Shown here: positions 24,477 through 31,734 of the stretch, piece by piece | Layout: every line of letters starts with the position of its first letter | Numbering within the stretch: the first letter of the stretch is position 1 | Assembly: GCF_018324205.1 (NCBI RefSeq) | Contig: NZ_AP023356.1 | Span: 6,511,501 to 6,575,500, forward strand | From: Actinoplanes ianthinogenes | GTDB taxonomy: Bacteria; Actinomycetota; Actinomycetes; Mycobacteriales; Micromonosporaceae | Direction: 5' to 3' | Length of the DNA: 64,000 nucleotides | Notes under the pieces: model-generated | Seen by the model: the letters and a program-made list of their open reading frames with translations, nothing else | Told to the model about the DNA's origin: nothing | The model's database searches: none | Program-made: the position numbers and the translations under genes

Positions 24477-24778
24477 GGCGTACCGCCCAGCACCTGGTCC
24501 GTGACGACCTCGCCGTTCATGCCGCAGATCAGGCAGTGCGGCCGTGAGTGATTCGGCGACAGGTTCTCGTGCGTGCACGTCGGCGTGCGCCACTCGCCGA
24601 CCTGGCACGGCTGGACGGTCTCGACGTGGTTAGCGCACCGCCAGGAATCCCTGCTGATCACCTCGCGGGAGGTCATGCAGGCGAACTCGGTCATGTCGAG
24701 CCGCCAGTGGTAGACGACCGTGCTGCCGTCGGCCTGCTCCCGGGTGTCGAGGAAGTGCCAGCGCGGCTCATCGACCAT
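24473..24778 (-). CDS. Cys/His-rich phage protein
   Basis: 101 residues from ATG 24778; a GTG three codons earlier (24787) is equally possible. WHFLDTREQADGSTVVYHWR looks like a small beta sheet. It is followed by scattered Cys/His (CANHVETVQPCQVGE; CTHENLSPNH; HCLICG), enough for one or two zinc sites. Function unknown. Confidence 0.5.
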   Translation of the reverse strand: MVDEPRWHFLDTREQADGSTVVYHWRLDMTEFACMTSREVISRDSWRCANHVETVQPCQVGEWRTPTCTHENLSPNHSRPHCLICGMNGEVVTDQVLGGTP

Positions 24779-25079
24779 CGGACTCACCGCCGATCGGCAG
24801 CGCCTGCCGGCCGGCGCCCGCGTCCATCCGCTTGCGCCAGCAGCTCGGCCCGAGCCGGGCGACGACCATGCGCTGGCCGCCGACCGTCTCGTGCCATGGC
24901 TGGAGCTCGCGGGCGGACCGGCCGCAGTCCGAGCACCGGTCCGGCGCGGTGGCCGGCTGCGGGTCGCGGCCGATGATGGCGAGCAGCTCCTTTGCCTCAG
25001 CCGGGCTGATCGAGACCCGGGCCCAGTCCGGCAGCGTCATGCAGCGCCTCAGCTTGTCGACTACGGTCGGCGCGATCAC
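24768..25079 (-). CDS. Small phage protein with zinc-ribbon motif
   Basis: 103 residues from GTG 25079 (GTGA overlap with the preceding gene). Helical start (VVDKLRRCMTLPDWARVSIS), then RCSDCGRSARELQPWHE and LGPSCWRK, a treble-clef-like Cys arrangement seen in many actinophage accessory proteins. Function unknown. Confidence 0.55.
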   Translation of the reverse strand: MIAPTVVDKLRRCMTLPDWARVSISPAEAKELLAIIGRDPQPATAPDRCSDCGRSARELQPWHETVGGQRMVVARLGPSCWRKRMDAGAGRQALPIGGESDGR

Positions 25080-25330
25080 GATGCCGCCGCCTTCTCCGCC
25101 GCGGCCTTGCACCGAATGGCCCGGCGGCAGATGCCGGTCTTCGGCAGCGGGTTGTGGCAGAGCGGGCAGTGACCCGGCCGGGCTTCCGGCGTGGCCGGCG
25201 GCGCGGCGGCAAGGCCGAGGATCGGCAGCAGGTCGGCGTTGCCGGTCCGCTCCAGGTGCTGGATCGCGAGGGCCCGGTCGGCGGCTGGAACCGACGAAAC
25301 CGAGTCCATCTGCGTGCCCATGTTCGGCAT
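25076..25330 (-). CDS. Small phage protein with C-terminal zinc-ribbon
   Basis: 84 residues from ATG 25330 (ATGA overlap). Helical AADRALAIQHLERTGNADLL followed by GHCPLCHNPLPKTGICRRAI and a C-terminal cysteine (IRCKAAAEK): four cysteines in a ribbon spacing. Probably a DNA- or protein-binding accessory factor. Confidence 0.5.
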   Translation of the reverse strand: MPNMGTQMDSVSSVPAADRALAIQHLERTGNADLLPILGLAAAPPATPEARPGHCPLCHNPLPKTGICRRAIRCKAAAEKAAAS

Positions 25331-25680
25331 CAGGCACCGCCGATCACGACGTTGCGGACGTACGGGGTGAGGTCTACGCCGTTGATCGAGACCGTGGGCC
25401 GTTCGAGCCGGAGCGCGACGCGCGGCCACGGCAGCGGCCACAGCTCGCGGCGCCGCACGACGAGCATCCGCACCGTCTCGCCGTCCGGGTTGATCTGCAT
25501 CCGGCCCTCGGTGTTGTGCCAGTACAGCGGGATCCGCCACTCGCCAGTCGCCGCGTCCCAGGTGAACTGCTCGTAGGCCGGGACGCGGTGATAGTCGATG
25601 CGGTGGTCGAGGAGCCAGCCGTGCAGCTCCGCCCGCTGCTCGGGGTCGAGGTGGTAGTACGGGATGAACTCGCCGATCAT
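25330..25680 (-). CDS. Phage protein of unknown function
   Basis: 116 residues from ATG 25680. Starts MIGEFIPYYHLDPEQRAELH, followed by RIDYHRVPAYEQFTWD and a basic C-terminal half with many Arg/Trp (RRRELWPLPWPRVALRL). The pattern looks like a compact alpha/beta domain. No family recognised. Confidence 0.5.
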   Translation of the reverse strand: MIGEFIPYYHLDPEQRAELHGWLLDHRIDYHRVPAYEQFTWDAATGEWRIPLYWHNTEGRMQINPDGETVRMLVVRRRELWPLPWPRVALRLERPTVSINGVDLTPYVRNVVIGGA

Positions 25681-25892
25681 CGGATGCCTCCCCGGGCGCC
25701 GTCGCGGAACATCTGCTCGCCGTCCTCGCGGCAGTGCTGGAAGACGCACATCGCCTCGCAGCCGCGCGATCGCGGCGACCAGGGTGTGGTGCGGCTCGTG
25801 TTCCGGGTGGCCCACAGCGCCAGGTCGACGGAGCACTGGCCGGGCAGCCGGTTGAGCAGCCGGGCGATCAGGCGGCGCAGGAAGTCACGCAT
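25677..25892 (-). CDS. Small basic phage protein
   Basis: 71 residues if begun at ATG 25892 (four more from a GTG at 25904). Amphipathic basic helix at the start (RDFLRRLIARLLNRLP), three cysteines (QCSVD, GCEAMCVF, HCRED). No family recognised. Coupled by ATGA to the following gene. Confidence 0.42.
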   Translation of the reverse strand: MRDFLRRLIARLLNRLPGQCSVDLALWATRNTSRTTPWSPRSRGCEAMCVFQHCREDGEQMFRDGARGGIR

Positions 25893-25896
25893 CGGC

Positions 25897-26034
25897 TCAG
25901 CCACGGCGCACCGCCCAGAGGCGGCGGCGCCGCTCCGAGCGGGTCAGCGAGACCCACTCGGAGGGCGACACCTGGCACAGAGCGGCAGCGCGCTGTATCC
26001 GCTCGTTCAGCCGGTAGGCGTGGCGCGGCTTCAC
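25897..26034 (-). CDS. Very small basic phage protein
   Basis: 45 residues from GTG 26034 (GTGA overlap). Strongly basic (KPRHAYRLNERIQRAAALCQ; SLTRSERRRRLWAVRRG), resembling a short nucleic-acid-binding peptide. Kept because it fills the operon exactly with coupled junctions on its upstream side. Confidence 0.42.
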   Translation of the reverse strand: MKPRHAYRLNERIQRAAALCQVSPSEWVSLTRSERRRRLWAVRRG

Positions 26035-26261
26035 TGGTCCGCCTCGTCGACGAGGGCCTGGCCCTTGCAGGTCAGCGCCCACCGGCGTGAGGTGAACGGC
26101 TGGACGACCAGGTCCCGGCGCTCCATCGACCAGATGGACTGCGCGACCGAGGTGCGCTCGCCGTCGACGAGCAGCATCGGCGTGAAGTCCTCGTCGTCCT
26201 CGACCCGGTCGGCGGCAACGTCGCGCAGCAGCGCGATCTCGATGTCGGTGGCCGGGGTCAT
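26031..26261 (-). CDS. Small phage protein, winged-helix-like
   Basis: 76 residues from ATG 26261. TDIEIALLRDVAADRVEDDE, then SIWSMERRDLVVQPFTSRRW and ALTCKGQALVDEA. The helix-helix-wing order and 'L.S.ER..lV' pattern fit a small winged-helix domain like those in PadR/MarR-type proteins, here without a dimerisation part. Confidence 0.5.
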   Translation of the reverse strand: MTPATDIEIALLRDVAADRVEDDEDFTPMLLVDGERTSVAQSIWSMERRDLVVQPFTSRRWALTCKGQALVDEADQ

Positions 26262-26449
26262 AGTCCGGTCTTCCGCATGAGCCGGACGAAGCGCTTCCCG
26301 TGCCCCTCGACGCGACGGAAGTAGCCCGGCGCGATCCGCATCGGGTGCAGCAGCCCGGCGGTGTGCCCCTGGTGCTGGACCAGAGCGTCGTTGCGGCGCG
26401 TGTACGCCCGCCACGCCCGCACCAGGCGCTCCCTCCGCGCGCGGGTCAC
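26258..26449 (-). CDS. Small basic phage protein
   Basis: 63 residues, GTG start overlapping the preceding stop (GTGA). Very basic (RARRERLVRAWRAYTRRNDA; FRRVEGHGKRFVRLMRKTGL) with one His-rich turn. It could bind DNA. Function unknown. Confidence 0.48.
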   Translation of the reverse strand: MTRARRERLVRAWRAYTRRNDALVQHQGHTAGLLHPMRIAPGYFRRVEGHGKRFVRLMRKTGL

Positions 26450-26934
26450 TCAGTGCCGCCGGAGAACTCGGCCGCCGGGACGCCGGCCGCCTTGGCTTCC
26501 TCGCGCTCGGCCAGGATCTCCTCGCCGGAGGCCTCCGGCACCTGGTGCTCGCCGTCCGGGCCGAGCCGCATCTCCATCTGCCCGTCCAGCTCGGCCGGCG
26601 CGCGGCCGCCCTCGCCGCCGTCGAAGTCGTACGACTCGCGCGGCGCGTTGAACAGCGTGTCAGCGAGGTCCGCCAGCCCACGCGACTTGCGGGCCCGGTC
26701 GAGGATGCCGCGCGCCATCGCCTCGTCCGCGTCCCGCGCCACCTCGATGGCCACGAACCGGGCCGTCGGGATCGGGGCCTCGCCGGGCTCCTTCGTCACC
26801 TTGTGCTGCTCGACGATCCCGACGACGACGTACCGGCCGAACTCGTTCTTGACCAGGTCCGGGGCGATGTCCTCCAGGCCGTTCGAGTCCCGCTCGTTCT
26901 TGCTGAACGTGCCCTTCAACTTCACAGCGGTCAT
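26446..26934 (-). CDS. Conserved-type phage protein of the early region
   Basis: 162 residues, acidic. Beta-rich N-terminal half (AVKLKGTFSKNERD; GRYVVVGIVEQHKV; TARFVAIEVARDADEA), then LADTLFNAPRESYDFD and a helical acidic tail (EEILAEREEAKAAG). This organisation is common in the early operons of Streptomyces phages. Role not established. It follows the tRNA-like element. Confidence 0.55.
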   Translation of the reverse strand: MTAVKLKGTFSKNERDSNGLEDIAPDLVKNEFGRYVVVGIVEQHKVTKEPGEAPIPTARFVAIEVARDADEAMARGILDRARKSRGLADLADTLFNAPRESYDFDGGEGGRAPAELDGQMEMRLGPDGEHQVPEASGEEILAEREEAKAAGVPAAEFSGGTE

Positions 26935-26969
26935 GCCGTGGTGCTCCTTGCTCGATGGGATATGGTGCG

Positions 26970-27047
26970 TGCCGCCGGCGGGACTCGAACCCGCGCTTCC
27001 AGCTCCCCGCGTATCCAGAGGGGGCGCCCTGCCGGGCGCTCGGCGGC
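26970..27047 (-). tRNA. tRNA-like element, degenerate (possibly tRNA-Ser GGA)
   Basis: On the minus strand GCCGCCG (27047-27041) pairs with CGGCGGC before discriminator A at 26970, and the T arm GCGGG-TTCGAGT-CCCGC is perfect. A D stem GCGC/GCGC is possible. The anticodon stem is poor: CCCCT against CGCGG pairs at three of five positions around CTGGATA, which would give anticodon GGA. A 12-base variable region (GGAGCTGGAAGC) suits a serine-type tRNA. CCA is not encoded. It sits in the intergenic gap of the early operon, so it may be a decaying phage tRNA or a tRNA mimic. Confidence 0.5.
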
Positions 27048-27055
27048 GGCTCGGA

Positions 27056-27310
27056 TCAGTGCAGACGGCGGACGAGCTGGACCGTCAGCGCCTTGCGAAG
27101 CGTGCAGCTCGGGCAGTCGCACGGGTCCGACTGCTCCGGCTTGGCGCTCGCGGTCTCGGCCTCCGGCTGCTCGTCGCCGCGCAGGTAGGCCTCGAACTCC
27201 TGGGCCATGCCGATCACTTCGGCGGCGGTGGGCTGAGTCTCGGGGTCGACGGTGTCGACGGCCATGCGCAGGGCGGCCTCGCGGAAAGCGGCGGCGGTGA
27301 AGTCGAGCAT
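27056..27310 (-). CDS. Small phage protein with C-terminal cysteine cluster
   Basis: 84 residues from ATG 27310. Helical first part (LDFTAAAFREAALRMAVDTV; TAAEVIGMAQEFEAYLRG), acidic middle, then DPCDCPSCTLRKAL with three cysteines in CxCxxC spacing. No family recognised. Confidence 0.55.
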   Translation of the reverse strand: MLDFTAAAFREAALRMAVDTVDPETQPTAAEVIGMAQEFEAYLRGDEQPEAETASAKPEQSDPCDCPSCTLRKALTVQLVRRLH

Positions 27311-27314
27311 TCGG

Positions 27315-28232
27315 TTACTCCTTGATGAAGGTGATGCGAACGCGGACCGGCTCCAGCCGGCCGCAAACGTGGTTGTGGTGCTCCCGGTACCGGCTGCCGC
27401 ACGTGGTGCAGAGGTAGCGGACGTGCTCGTCCCAGACCCGGCCAACCGGCGACACGTCGCCGTTGTCCTGGAGGTCGCGGGCGTACTGCTCGGCCTGCTC
27501 CAGCAGCGCCTCCAGCTCGGCGACCCGCCGGGCGTCGTCTGCCGCGTCGTTGCGCTCGGCCTGGAGCCAGCCGGGGACCGCGCAGCCCTCCGGGCAAGGC
27601 CGGTCCTCGTCGGCCTCCGGCGCACCGTCCGCATCGCGTCCGAAGCGCTCGGCAGGCGCCACGCCGAGCCCGTCACACCAGCCACACGGGACCGCGTCCC
27701 GCAACGCATTGCGTTCGTCAGTGACCTCGGCCAGCTGGAGCAGCGCGCCGTCGAGCTTGGCCTGGACCATGTCGCGCTCGCGCTCGACGCTCTCGACCTT
27801 CGCCCGCGACCCGGTGAGCAGGTCGGAGTACTCGCCGAGGCGTGTCTGCTTCTGGTCGACCAGCGCTGCGAGCTGGTCCCGTTCCTGCTCGGCCTCGGCC
27901 AGCGCGGCGCGCAGCTTCTCCAGGTCCTCGCGGGCCTGGTCCCGCTCGTCGACCGCCGGGACGAGCTCGCGCTGGACGCGGACCAGCTCGGTGCACGCCT
28001 CGTCGCGCTCCCGCTCGACCTCGGCGAGCCGGGCGGCCAGCTGCGCCTCACGGTCGACGTCCTCACGGACCTCGGCCAGCAGCGCGGCCACGTCGAGCGC
28101 CAGCGTGGGCTCCGGCGCGAAGGTGCCGACCGGCTCGAACTTCCCGCAGCCGCAGCCCGGCTCCCGGCAGCCGCCGGTCTTGCGCCGGTGATCCTCCTGC
28201 TCGTCACCGCAGCGGCACAGCGCGCCGCTCAT
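27315..28232 (-). CDS. Coiled-coil protein with terminal zinc ribbons
   Basis: 305 residues from ATG 28232. N-terminal Cys/His cluster (ALCRCGDEQEDHRRKTGGC, then GCGCGKFEP), a long coiled coil of about 115 residues (REAQLAARLAEVERERDEAC; ALAEAEQERDQLAALVDQKQ), a DnaJ-like ribbon (VPCGWCDGLGV ... CPEGC) and a second one (LCTTCGSRYREHHNHVC). A rod with zinc knobs at each end suggests a scaffolding or DNA-bridging role. No named family recognised. Confidence 0.6.
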   Translation of the reverse strand: MSGALCRCGDEQEDHRRKTGGCREPGCGCGKFEPVGTFAPEPTLALDVAALLAEVREDVDREAQLAARLAEVERERDEACTELVRVQRELVPAVDERDQAREDLEKLRAALAEAEQERDQLAALVDQKQTRLGEYSDLLTGSRAKVESVERERDMVQAKLDGALLQLAEVTDERNALRDAVPCGWCDGLGVAPAERFGRDADGAPEADEDRPCPEGCAVPGWLQAERNDAADDARRVAELEALLEQAEQYARDLQDNGDVSPVGRVWDEHVRYLCTTCGSRYREHHNHVCGRLEPVRVRITFIKE

Positions 28233-28306
28233 CGCCGACCGCCGAACAGCGCGCACAGGGCCAGCAGCGCGATCATCGCGATCGCCACCTTGGTCGGGCT
28301 GTCCAT
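28229..28306 (-). CDS. 25-residue single-helix membrane microprotein
   Basis: ATG at 28306 overlaps the preceding stop (ATGA) and the TGA at 28229-28231 overlaps the next start, with GGGAGGTCCTG upstream. The peptide is a basic-ended hydrophobic helix: TKVAIAMIALLALCALFGG followed by RR. Precise coupling on both sides and the ribosome-binding site support translation despite its length. It could modulate membrane processes such as exclusion. Confidence 0.5.
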   Translation of the reverse strand: MDSPTKVAIAMIALLALCALFGGRR

Positions 28307-28560
28307 CAGGACCTCCCCGAGATGACCGGGACCGCCGGCCGAACCAGCGGCGCGGGCCGCGGCTGGCCGACCGCGAGGCGGTCGAGGAGCATCCGGTCGG
28401 CGTAGTCCCAGTCCGCCTGCGTGCGCTGGTCCGCGGGGATCTTCGCGACCATGCGGAGCTGCGCGTCGATGGCGGCGTACAGCGCGCTGTCCGGGATGAT
28501 CAGCGTCCCGTCGGCGTGCCGGAAGATCGGCCGAATGGCACGGCGCAGTCGGTCGAGCAT
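28306..28560 (-). CDS. Small phage protein of unknown function
   Basis: 84 residues from ATG 28560, overlapping the resolvase stop. MLDRLRRAIRPIFRHADGTL followed by PDSALYAAIDAQLRMVAKIP and ADWDYADRMLLDRLAVG: a compact helical protein. No family recognised. Confidence 0.5.
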   Translation of the reverse strand: MLDRLRRAIRPIFRHADGTLIIPDSALYAAIDAQLRMVAKIPADQRTQADWDYADRMLLDRLAVGQPRPAPLVRPAVPVISGRS

Positions 28561-29120
28561 CACGCCACCGCCAGCTTCGGCCACTCGACCCCGCTCAGCG
28601 CCCGTCGATGCGAGTCCGGGACGTCGGCGAGCGGCTGCCCGTACGCATCGAGCGCGGCGGCGAGCAACGACATGGCGTCGGCCTCGTCATCGGTGCCGAT
28701 ATGCAGCCGGGAGCCGTAGCGGGCGATCATCGCCGCGAGCACGACGTCCTTCTTCGCCCCGCCGTTGCCGGTCGCGTACGTCTTCACCTTGGTGAGGTGC
28801 ACGTCGACGTAGGGGATCGACCTTGCCCACAGCCAGTGCTTCACGGCTCCGTGCAGCTCGGCGAGGCGCAGCGACGTGTCGCCCTTGTCGAGCAGCAGCG
28901 GCTCCTCGATGGCGACCACGTCGGGCTGCATCCGGGCGGCGCCCATGATGATGCTGACCGCCTGGTGCATCCGGTCGTGATCGATCTTCGTGGTCGACCG
29001 CCGTTTGGTCGGGCTGATCCGGGTGCACCACAGCCGCGGCTCGCCCGCGCCGGTGTGGGTCGCGGCGATGCCCGTTCCGGTCAGCGACAGGTCGAGCCCG
29101 ATCACGCGTAGCGGCCTCAT
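28560..29120 (-). CDS. RuvC-like Holliday-junction resolvase
   Basis: 186 residues from ATG 29120. RNase H-fold acidic residues are in place: D in VIGLDLSLTGTGIA (about 8), E in VVAIEEPLLL (about 68), and a D pair in DDEADAMSLLAAAL (about 142-146). Such phage enzymes resolve branched DNA before packaging. It sits downstream of the exonuclease and annealing-type genes, consistent with a recombination module. Confidence 0.78.
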   Translation of the reverse strand: MRPLRVIGLDLSLTGTGIAATHTGAGEPRLWCTRISPTKRRSTTKIDHDRMHQAVSIIMGAARMQPDVVAIEEPLLLDKGDTSLRLAELHGAVKHWLWARSIPYVDVHLTKVKTYATGNGGAKKDVVLAAMIARYGSRLHIGTDDEADAMSLLAAALDAYGQPLADVPDSHRRALSGVEWPKLAVA

Positions 29121-29446
29121 CGGCGGCCACCGTTCGGGTCGAGTAGCCGCGCCAGCCGTGACATCCGGTCGACATCGATGGCGCGCAGCACGTCCGGCCC
29201 GACAACCTCGTTGCGCACCAATCCCGATTGATGCAGAACGGTCAGGTGGTGCGACACGTTCGGCTGCTTGGCGTCGAGCAGCGGCACCAGGTCGACCGCG
29301 CGCATCGGGCCGCGCTCGGCGAGCAGCGCCAGGATCCGCAGCCGCATCGGGTCGGCGACGACCTTCAGCGCGGTCGCCAGGTCCTCGGCGTCGTTCGGGG
29401 TGAACTTGTGGCCGGCGTAGAACGGCGAGTGCAGGACGGCGGCCAT
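29117..29446 (-). CDS. ArsR-family winged-helix regulator
   Basis: 109 residues. Typical ArsR core: LATALKVVADPMRLRILALL, then MRAVDLVPLLDAKQPNVSHH (recognition helix) and LTVLHQSGLVRNEVVGPDV. No metal-binding Cys motif of classical ArsR is present in the DNA-binding helices, so a non-metal signal is likely. It lies between the annealing-type protein and the resolvase, coupled by ATGA overlaps; it may regulate the early operon or a host gene. Confidence 0.8.
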   Translation of the reverse strand: MAAVLHSPFYAGHKFTPNDAEDLATALKVVADPMRLRILALLAERGPMRAVDLVPLLDAKQPNVSHHLTVLHQSGLVRNEVVGPDVLRAIDVDRMSRLARLLDPNGGRR

Positions 29447-30315
29447 CAGAAGTCACCCGCCGGGATCTCGGCCGGGGCGGGCCAGATGTCGTCGGTCGCG
29501 TTCGGGTCGGAGAGCTTCGGTGTGGTGGCCGGTCGCTGGCCGGTGATCTCGGCCGCGGTCACCCGTTCCGCCGGGAACTCATCGGCCGCGGTCGTCTCGC
29601 CGCGGGCGATCGATCGGATGACCACCTGCATGTCGGCGACGTCGACCGCCGTCCACTGGCCGCGGGGCTTACCGAGTCGCGCCTCGATCTGCTTCGCCGA
29701 GATGCCGCCCTTGCTGAATACGGCGATCATCTGCTCGATGCGATCAAGCAGCGGCGTCCCATCGCCGTTCTGCAGGGTCTCCTCGCACACCTCCTTGGCC
29801 CGGGCGACGTAGTCCCGGGGCAGGGTGGCCCAGATGGATTCGCGCAGCGCTCGGGCGCCGATGTTCTGGTTGTTGAGGTAGATGTCGGAGAGGTCATCCA
29901 GCTTCTTGCGCTCGCCCTTGACCATCTTGGCGTGCGGCACCTGGAAGGTCCGCGAGCTGCGAACGTTGCGCTGCTGGTCCCAGGCGTACGCCTGGATCTC
30001 GGACATGCCGCGTGCGTCGTCGCGGGACAGCTCGCGCACGCCGGAGTCATGGTTGCCCCAGATCAGGGCAATGGCGCGGGCCAGGTGGACGGACGCGTCC
30101 CGGCCGCGGTTGGGCACCTTGTAGAAGGCGACGTCGGCCAGCTCGTAGCGGCGGCAGGCGTCCTCCATCTCGGCCCAGGCGCGGCGGACGTCGCGCGGGT
30201 TCATCTGGGCGACCTGGACGGCGGCGGCGACCTCGGCGACCGCACGGGCCTGCTCGACGGCGGTGGTCTGGGTGATCTGTGCCGGCGCGGTCAGCCGGTC
30301 GAGGGCGTTGGTCAC
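29446..30315 (-). CDS. Single-strand annealing-type recombination protein
   Basis: 289 residues from GTG 30315 with AAAGGG upstream. Core: MNPRDVRRAWAEMEDACRRY, YKVPNRGRDASVHLARAIAL, GMSEIQAYAWDQQRNVRSSR, FQVPHAKMVKGERKKLDDLS. This belongs to the actinophage group commonly found next to a RecE/lambda-exo-like nuclease and thought to anneal single strands. The neighbouring exonuclease here supports the pairing. Annealing activity itself is inferred. Confidence 0.62.
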   Translation of the reverse strand: MTNALDRLTAPAQITQTTAVEQARAVAEVAAAVQVAQMNPRDVRRAWAEMEDACRRYELADVAFYKVPNRGRDASVHLARAIALIWGNHDSGVRELSRDDARGMSEIQAYAWDQQRNVRSSRTFQVPHAKMVKGERKKLDDLSDIYLNNQNIGARALRESIWATLPRDYVARAKEVCEETLQNGDGTPLLDRIEQMIAVFSKGGISAKQIEARLGKPRGQWTAVDVADMQVVIRSIARGETTAADEFPAERVTAAEITGQRPATTPKLSDPNATDDIWPAPAEIPAGDF

Positions 30316-30497
30316 GAGCTGCCCTTTCTGCTGTAGATGGTGGTGTCCTCGATGACGAAGCGGACGGTGTGGCGTTTGAGATCGGCATGCACGCGAGCCC
30401 GCTCGCGGGTCCACTGCCTGGGTGGACCTCCGCATTCCTCGCACTGCGCGCGGCCTTTGGACTTGAAGCGATCGACCTGGATGCGCCGGGAAGCCAT
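30312..30497 (-). CDS. Small zinc-finger-like protein between exonuclease and annealase
   Basis: 61 residues from ATG 30497, overlapping both neighbours by ATGA/GTGA junctions. Very basic, with CEECGGPPRQWTRERARVHA and HADLKRHTVRF, giving one CxxC and two histidines, plus a C-terminal KGSS. A DNA-binding helper for the recombination pair is plausible. Confidence 0.5.
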   Translation of the reverse strand: MASRRIQVDRFKSKGRAQCEECGGPPRQWTRERARVHADLKRHTVRFVIEDTTIYSRKGSS

Positions 30498-31423
30498 CAC
30501 CACACCTGCCCGTCCAGCTCGCGCGTCTCCCACGGCGGCAGCTCGCCGATCACGACGTCGTCCGAGTAGCCCGGCCACCGGCCCGACTCGGTGCACCGCG
30601 CGTAGATGTCGATCGCCTCGCGGACCCGCATCGCCCCGAGGCGCATCGCGGTCTGATCCGGCTCGATCACGGTCACCAGGTACGGCGCGACCTTCTCCTG
30701 CATCACCAGCAGGAAGCGGGCGCTCTCGTCCGCCAGACCCAGGGCGCGCAGCCCGGCCAGGTAGAACGCGCCCTGCACGTGGTAGCCGAGCCGGGCGACG
30801 GTCTTCATCGCGTCGTCCGGGGCCGCGCTGTTCGTGGTCTTGTAGTCCGGCACCAGCAAGCGGCCGGCGCCCGGGTGGCGCAGCCAGTCGATCAACGCCC
30901 GGCAGCGCACCGCGCGCCGCTCGAACGCCGGTTGATGCTCACCGGTGCGGGTCACCTCGACGATGGCGGTCTCGGCCCAGACGATCGCCTGCTCCGCCCG
31001 GCCGGAACCCGGCTCGAACAGCGCGGAGGCGATCGGGTGTTCGCGGAGCCGGTCGGCCATCGCCTCGACGATCTCGACGTCCCGCGACAGCAGCGGCGTC
31101 TGGCCGCGCTCCCGGGCGGCTGCCGCCTCGTCCTTGGCCTTATTCGTCCGCCAGCTATCGGCCTTCACCTCGTGGATGCCAGGCCCCTCGCCGAGCACCA
31201 GCTGGTGCGCCGCCGCGCCGAAGTCGAAGTAGTCCCGGACCTCCTCCGGGCTGTCCGCCCAGTGGCGGTACAGCGCCGGGCAAGACGGGGCGATCAGCTT
31301 CCGGGCGCCGGTCGACGACAGCGAGCCACCCGGCACCGGGTCGGCGTGGTACTCGGCCGCGGTGAGCTGGTAGACGCCCGGACCGGTCACCTTGGCCGGC
31401 GGCGGCAGGGTCGGCGCGCTCAT
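30497..31423 (-). CDS. PD-(D/E)XK exonuclease (RecE/YqaJ-like)
   Basis: 308 residues. Start resembles DUF3799/RecE-type nucleases (GVYQLTAAEYHADPVPGG; SLSSTGARKLIAPSCPALYR). FDFGAAAHQLVLGEG corresponds to the conserved G-xxH region. LLVPDYKTT carries the D...xK active-site pair after ALIDWLR, where another acidic residue sits. LGYHVQGAFYLAG (Q-containing helix) completes the core. It would resect double-strand ends for the downstream annealing protein. Confidence 0.75.
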   Translation of the reverse strand: MSAPTLPPPAKVTGPGVYQLTAAEYHADPVPGGSLSSTGARKLIAPSCPALYRHWADSPEEVRDYFDFGAAAHQLVLGEGPGIHEVKADSWRTNKAKDEAAAARERGQTPLLSRDVEIVEAMADRLREHPIASALFEPGSGRAEQAIVWAETAIVEVTRTGEHQPAFERRAVRCRALIDWLRHPGAGRLLVPDYKTTNSAAPDDAMKTVARLGYHVQGAFYLAGLRALGLADESARFLLVMQEKVAPYLVTVIEPDQTAMRLGAMRVREAIDIYARCTESGRWPGYSDDVVIGELPPWETRELDGQVW

Positions 31424-31734
31424 CGGCCGCCCCCGTCGCCGAGGTACCGGGCGTAGACGGTGGTCCGGCCGGTGCTCGGCGAGCGCCGGGACACGGCCTC
31501 GAAGTCACCGGTCGGCCGGAAGCAGGCGACATTGCCCATCCGGATAATCGAGGCGGCCGAGGAGGCGTTGTTGGCGTCGCCCTCGTAGACGACCGCCCAC
31601 CGGCCGCGCTCGTCGCGCAGCTGCTCGGCGACCTCGTCCCAGCGGCTGCCGACGACCCCGCCGGGGTTGCGGCGCGACGGCGGCGGGTTCTCCCACCGGA
31701 TGATCTCGGCCGCGGTCTTAGTCGGCGCGGTCAC
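31420..31734 (-). CDS. Small phage protein of the WxxVAxxLR type
   Basis: 104 residues from GTG 31734 (GTGA overlap). EIIRWENPPPSRRNPGG followed by SRWDEVAEQLRDERGRWAVV, a pattern recurrent in actinophage early regions, and then small-domain strands (ARYLGDGGGR end). Biochemical role unknown. Confidence 0.55.
   Translation of the reverse strand: MTAPTKTAAEIIRWENPPPSRRNPGGVVGSRWDEVAEQLRDERGRWAVVYEGDANNASSAASIIRMGNVACFRPTGDFEAVSRRSPSTGRTTVYARYLGDGGGR

Noticed and set aside
26970..27047. tRNA-like element as the integration site
   Set aside because: It lies in the middle of the early operon, not at a phage end, and no second copy of its 3' part is visible in the window.
27056..28207. Single 383-residue protein from 27,056 to 28,207
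   Set aside because: Most of that frame is the Arg/Ser-rich shadow of the coiled-coil gene; only the last 84 residues from ATG 27310 look like protein.
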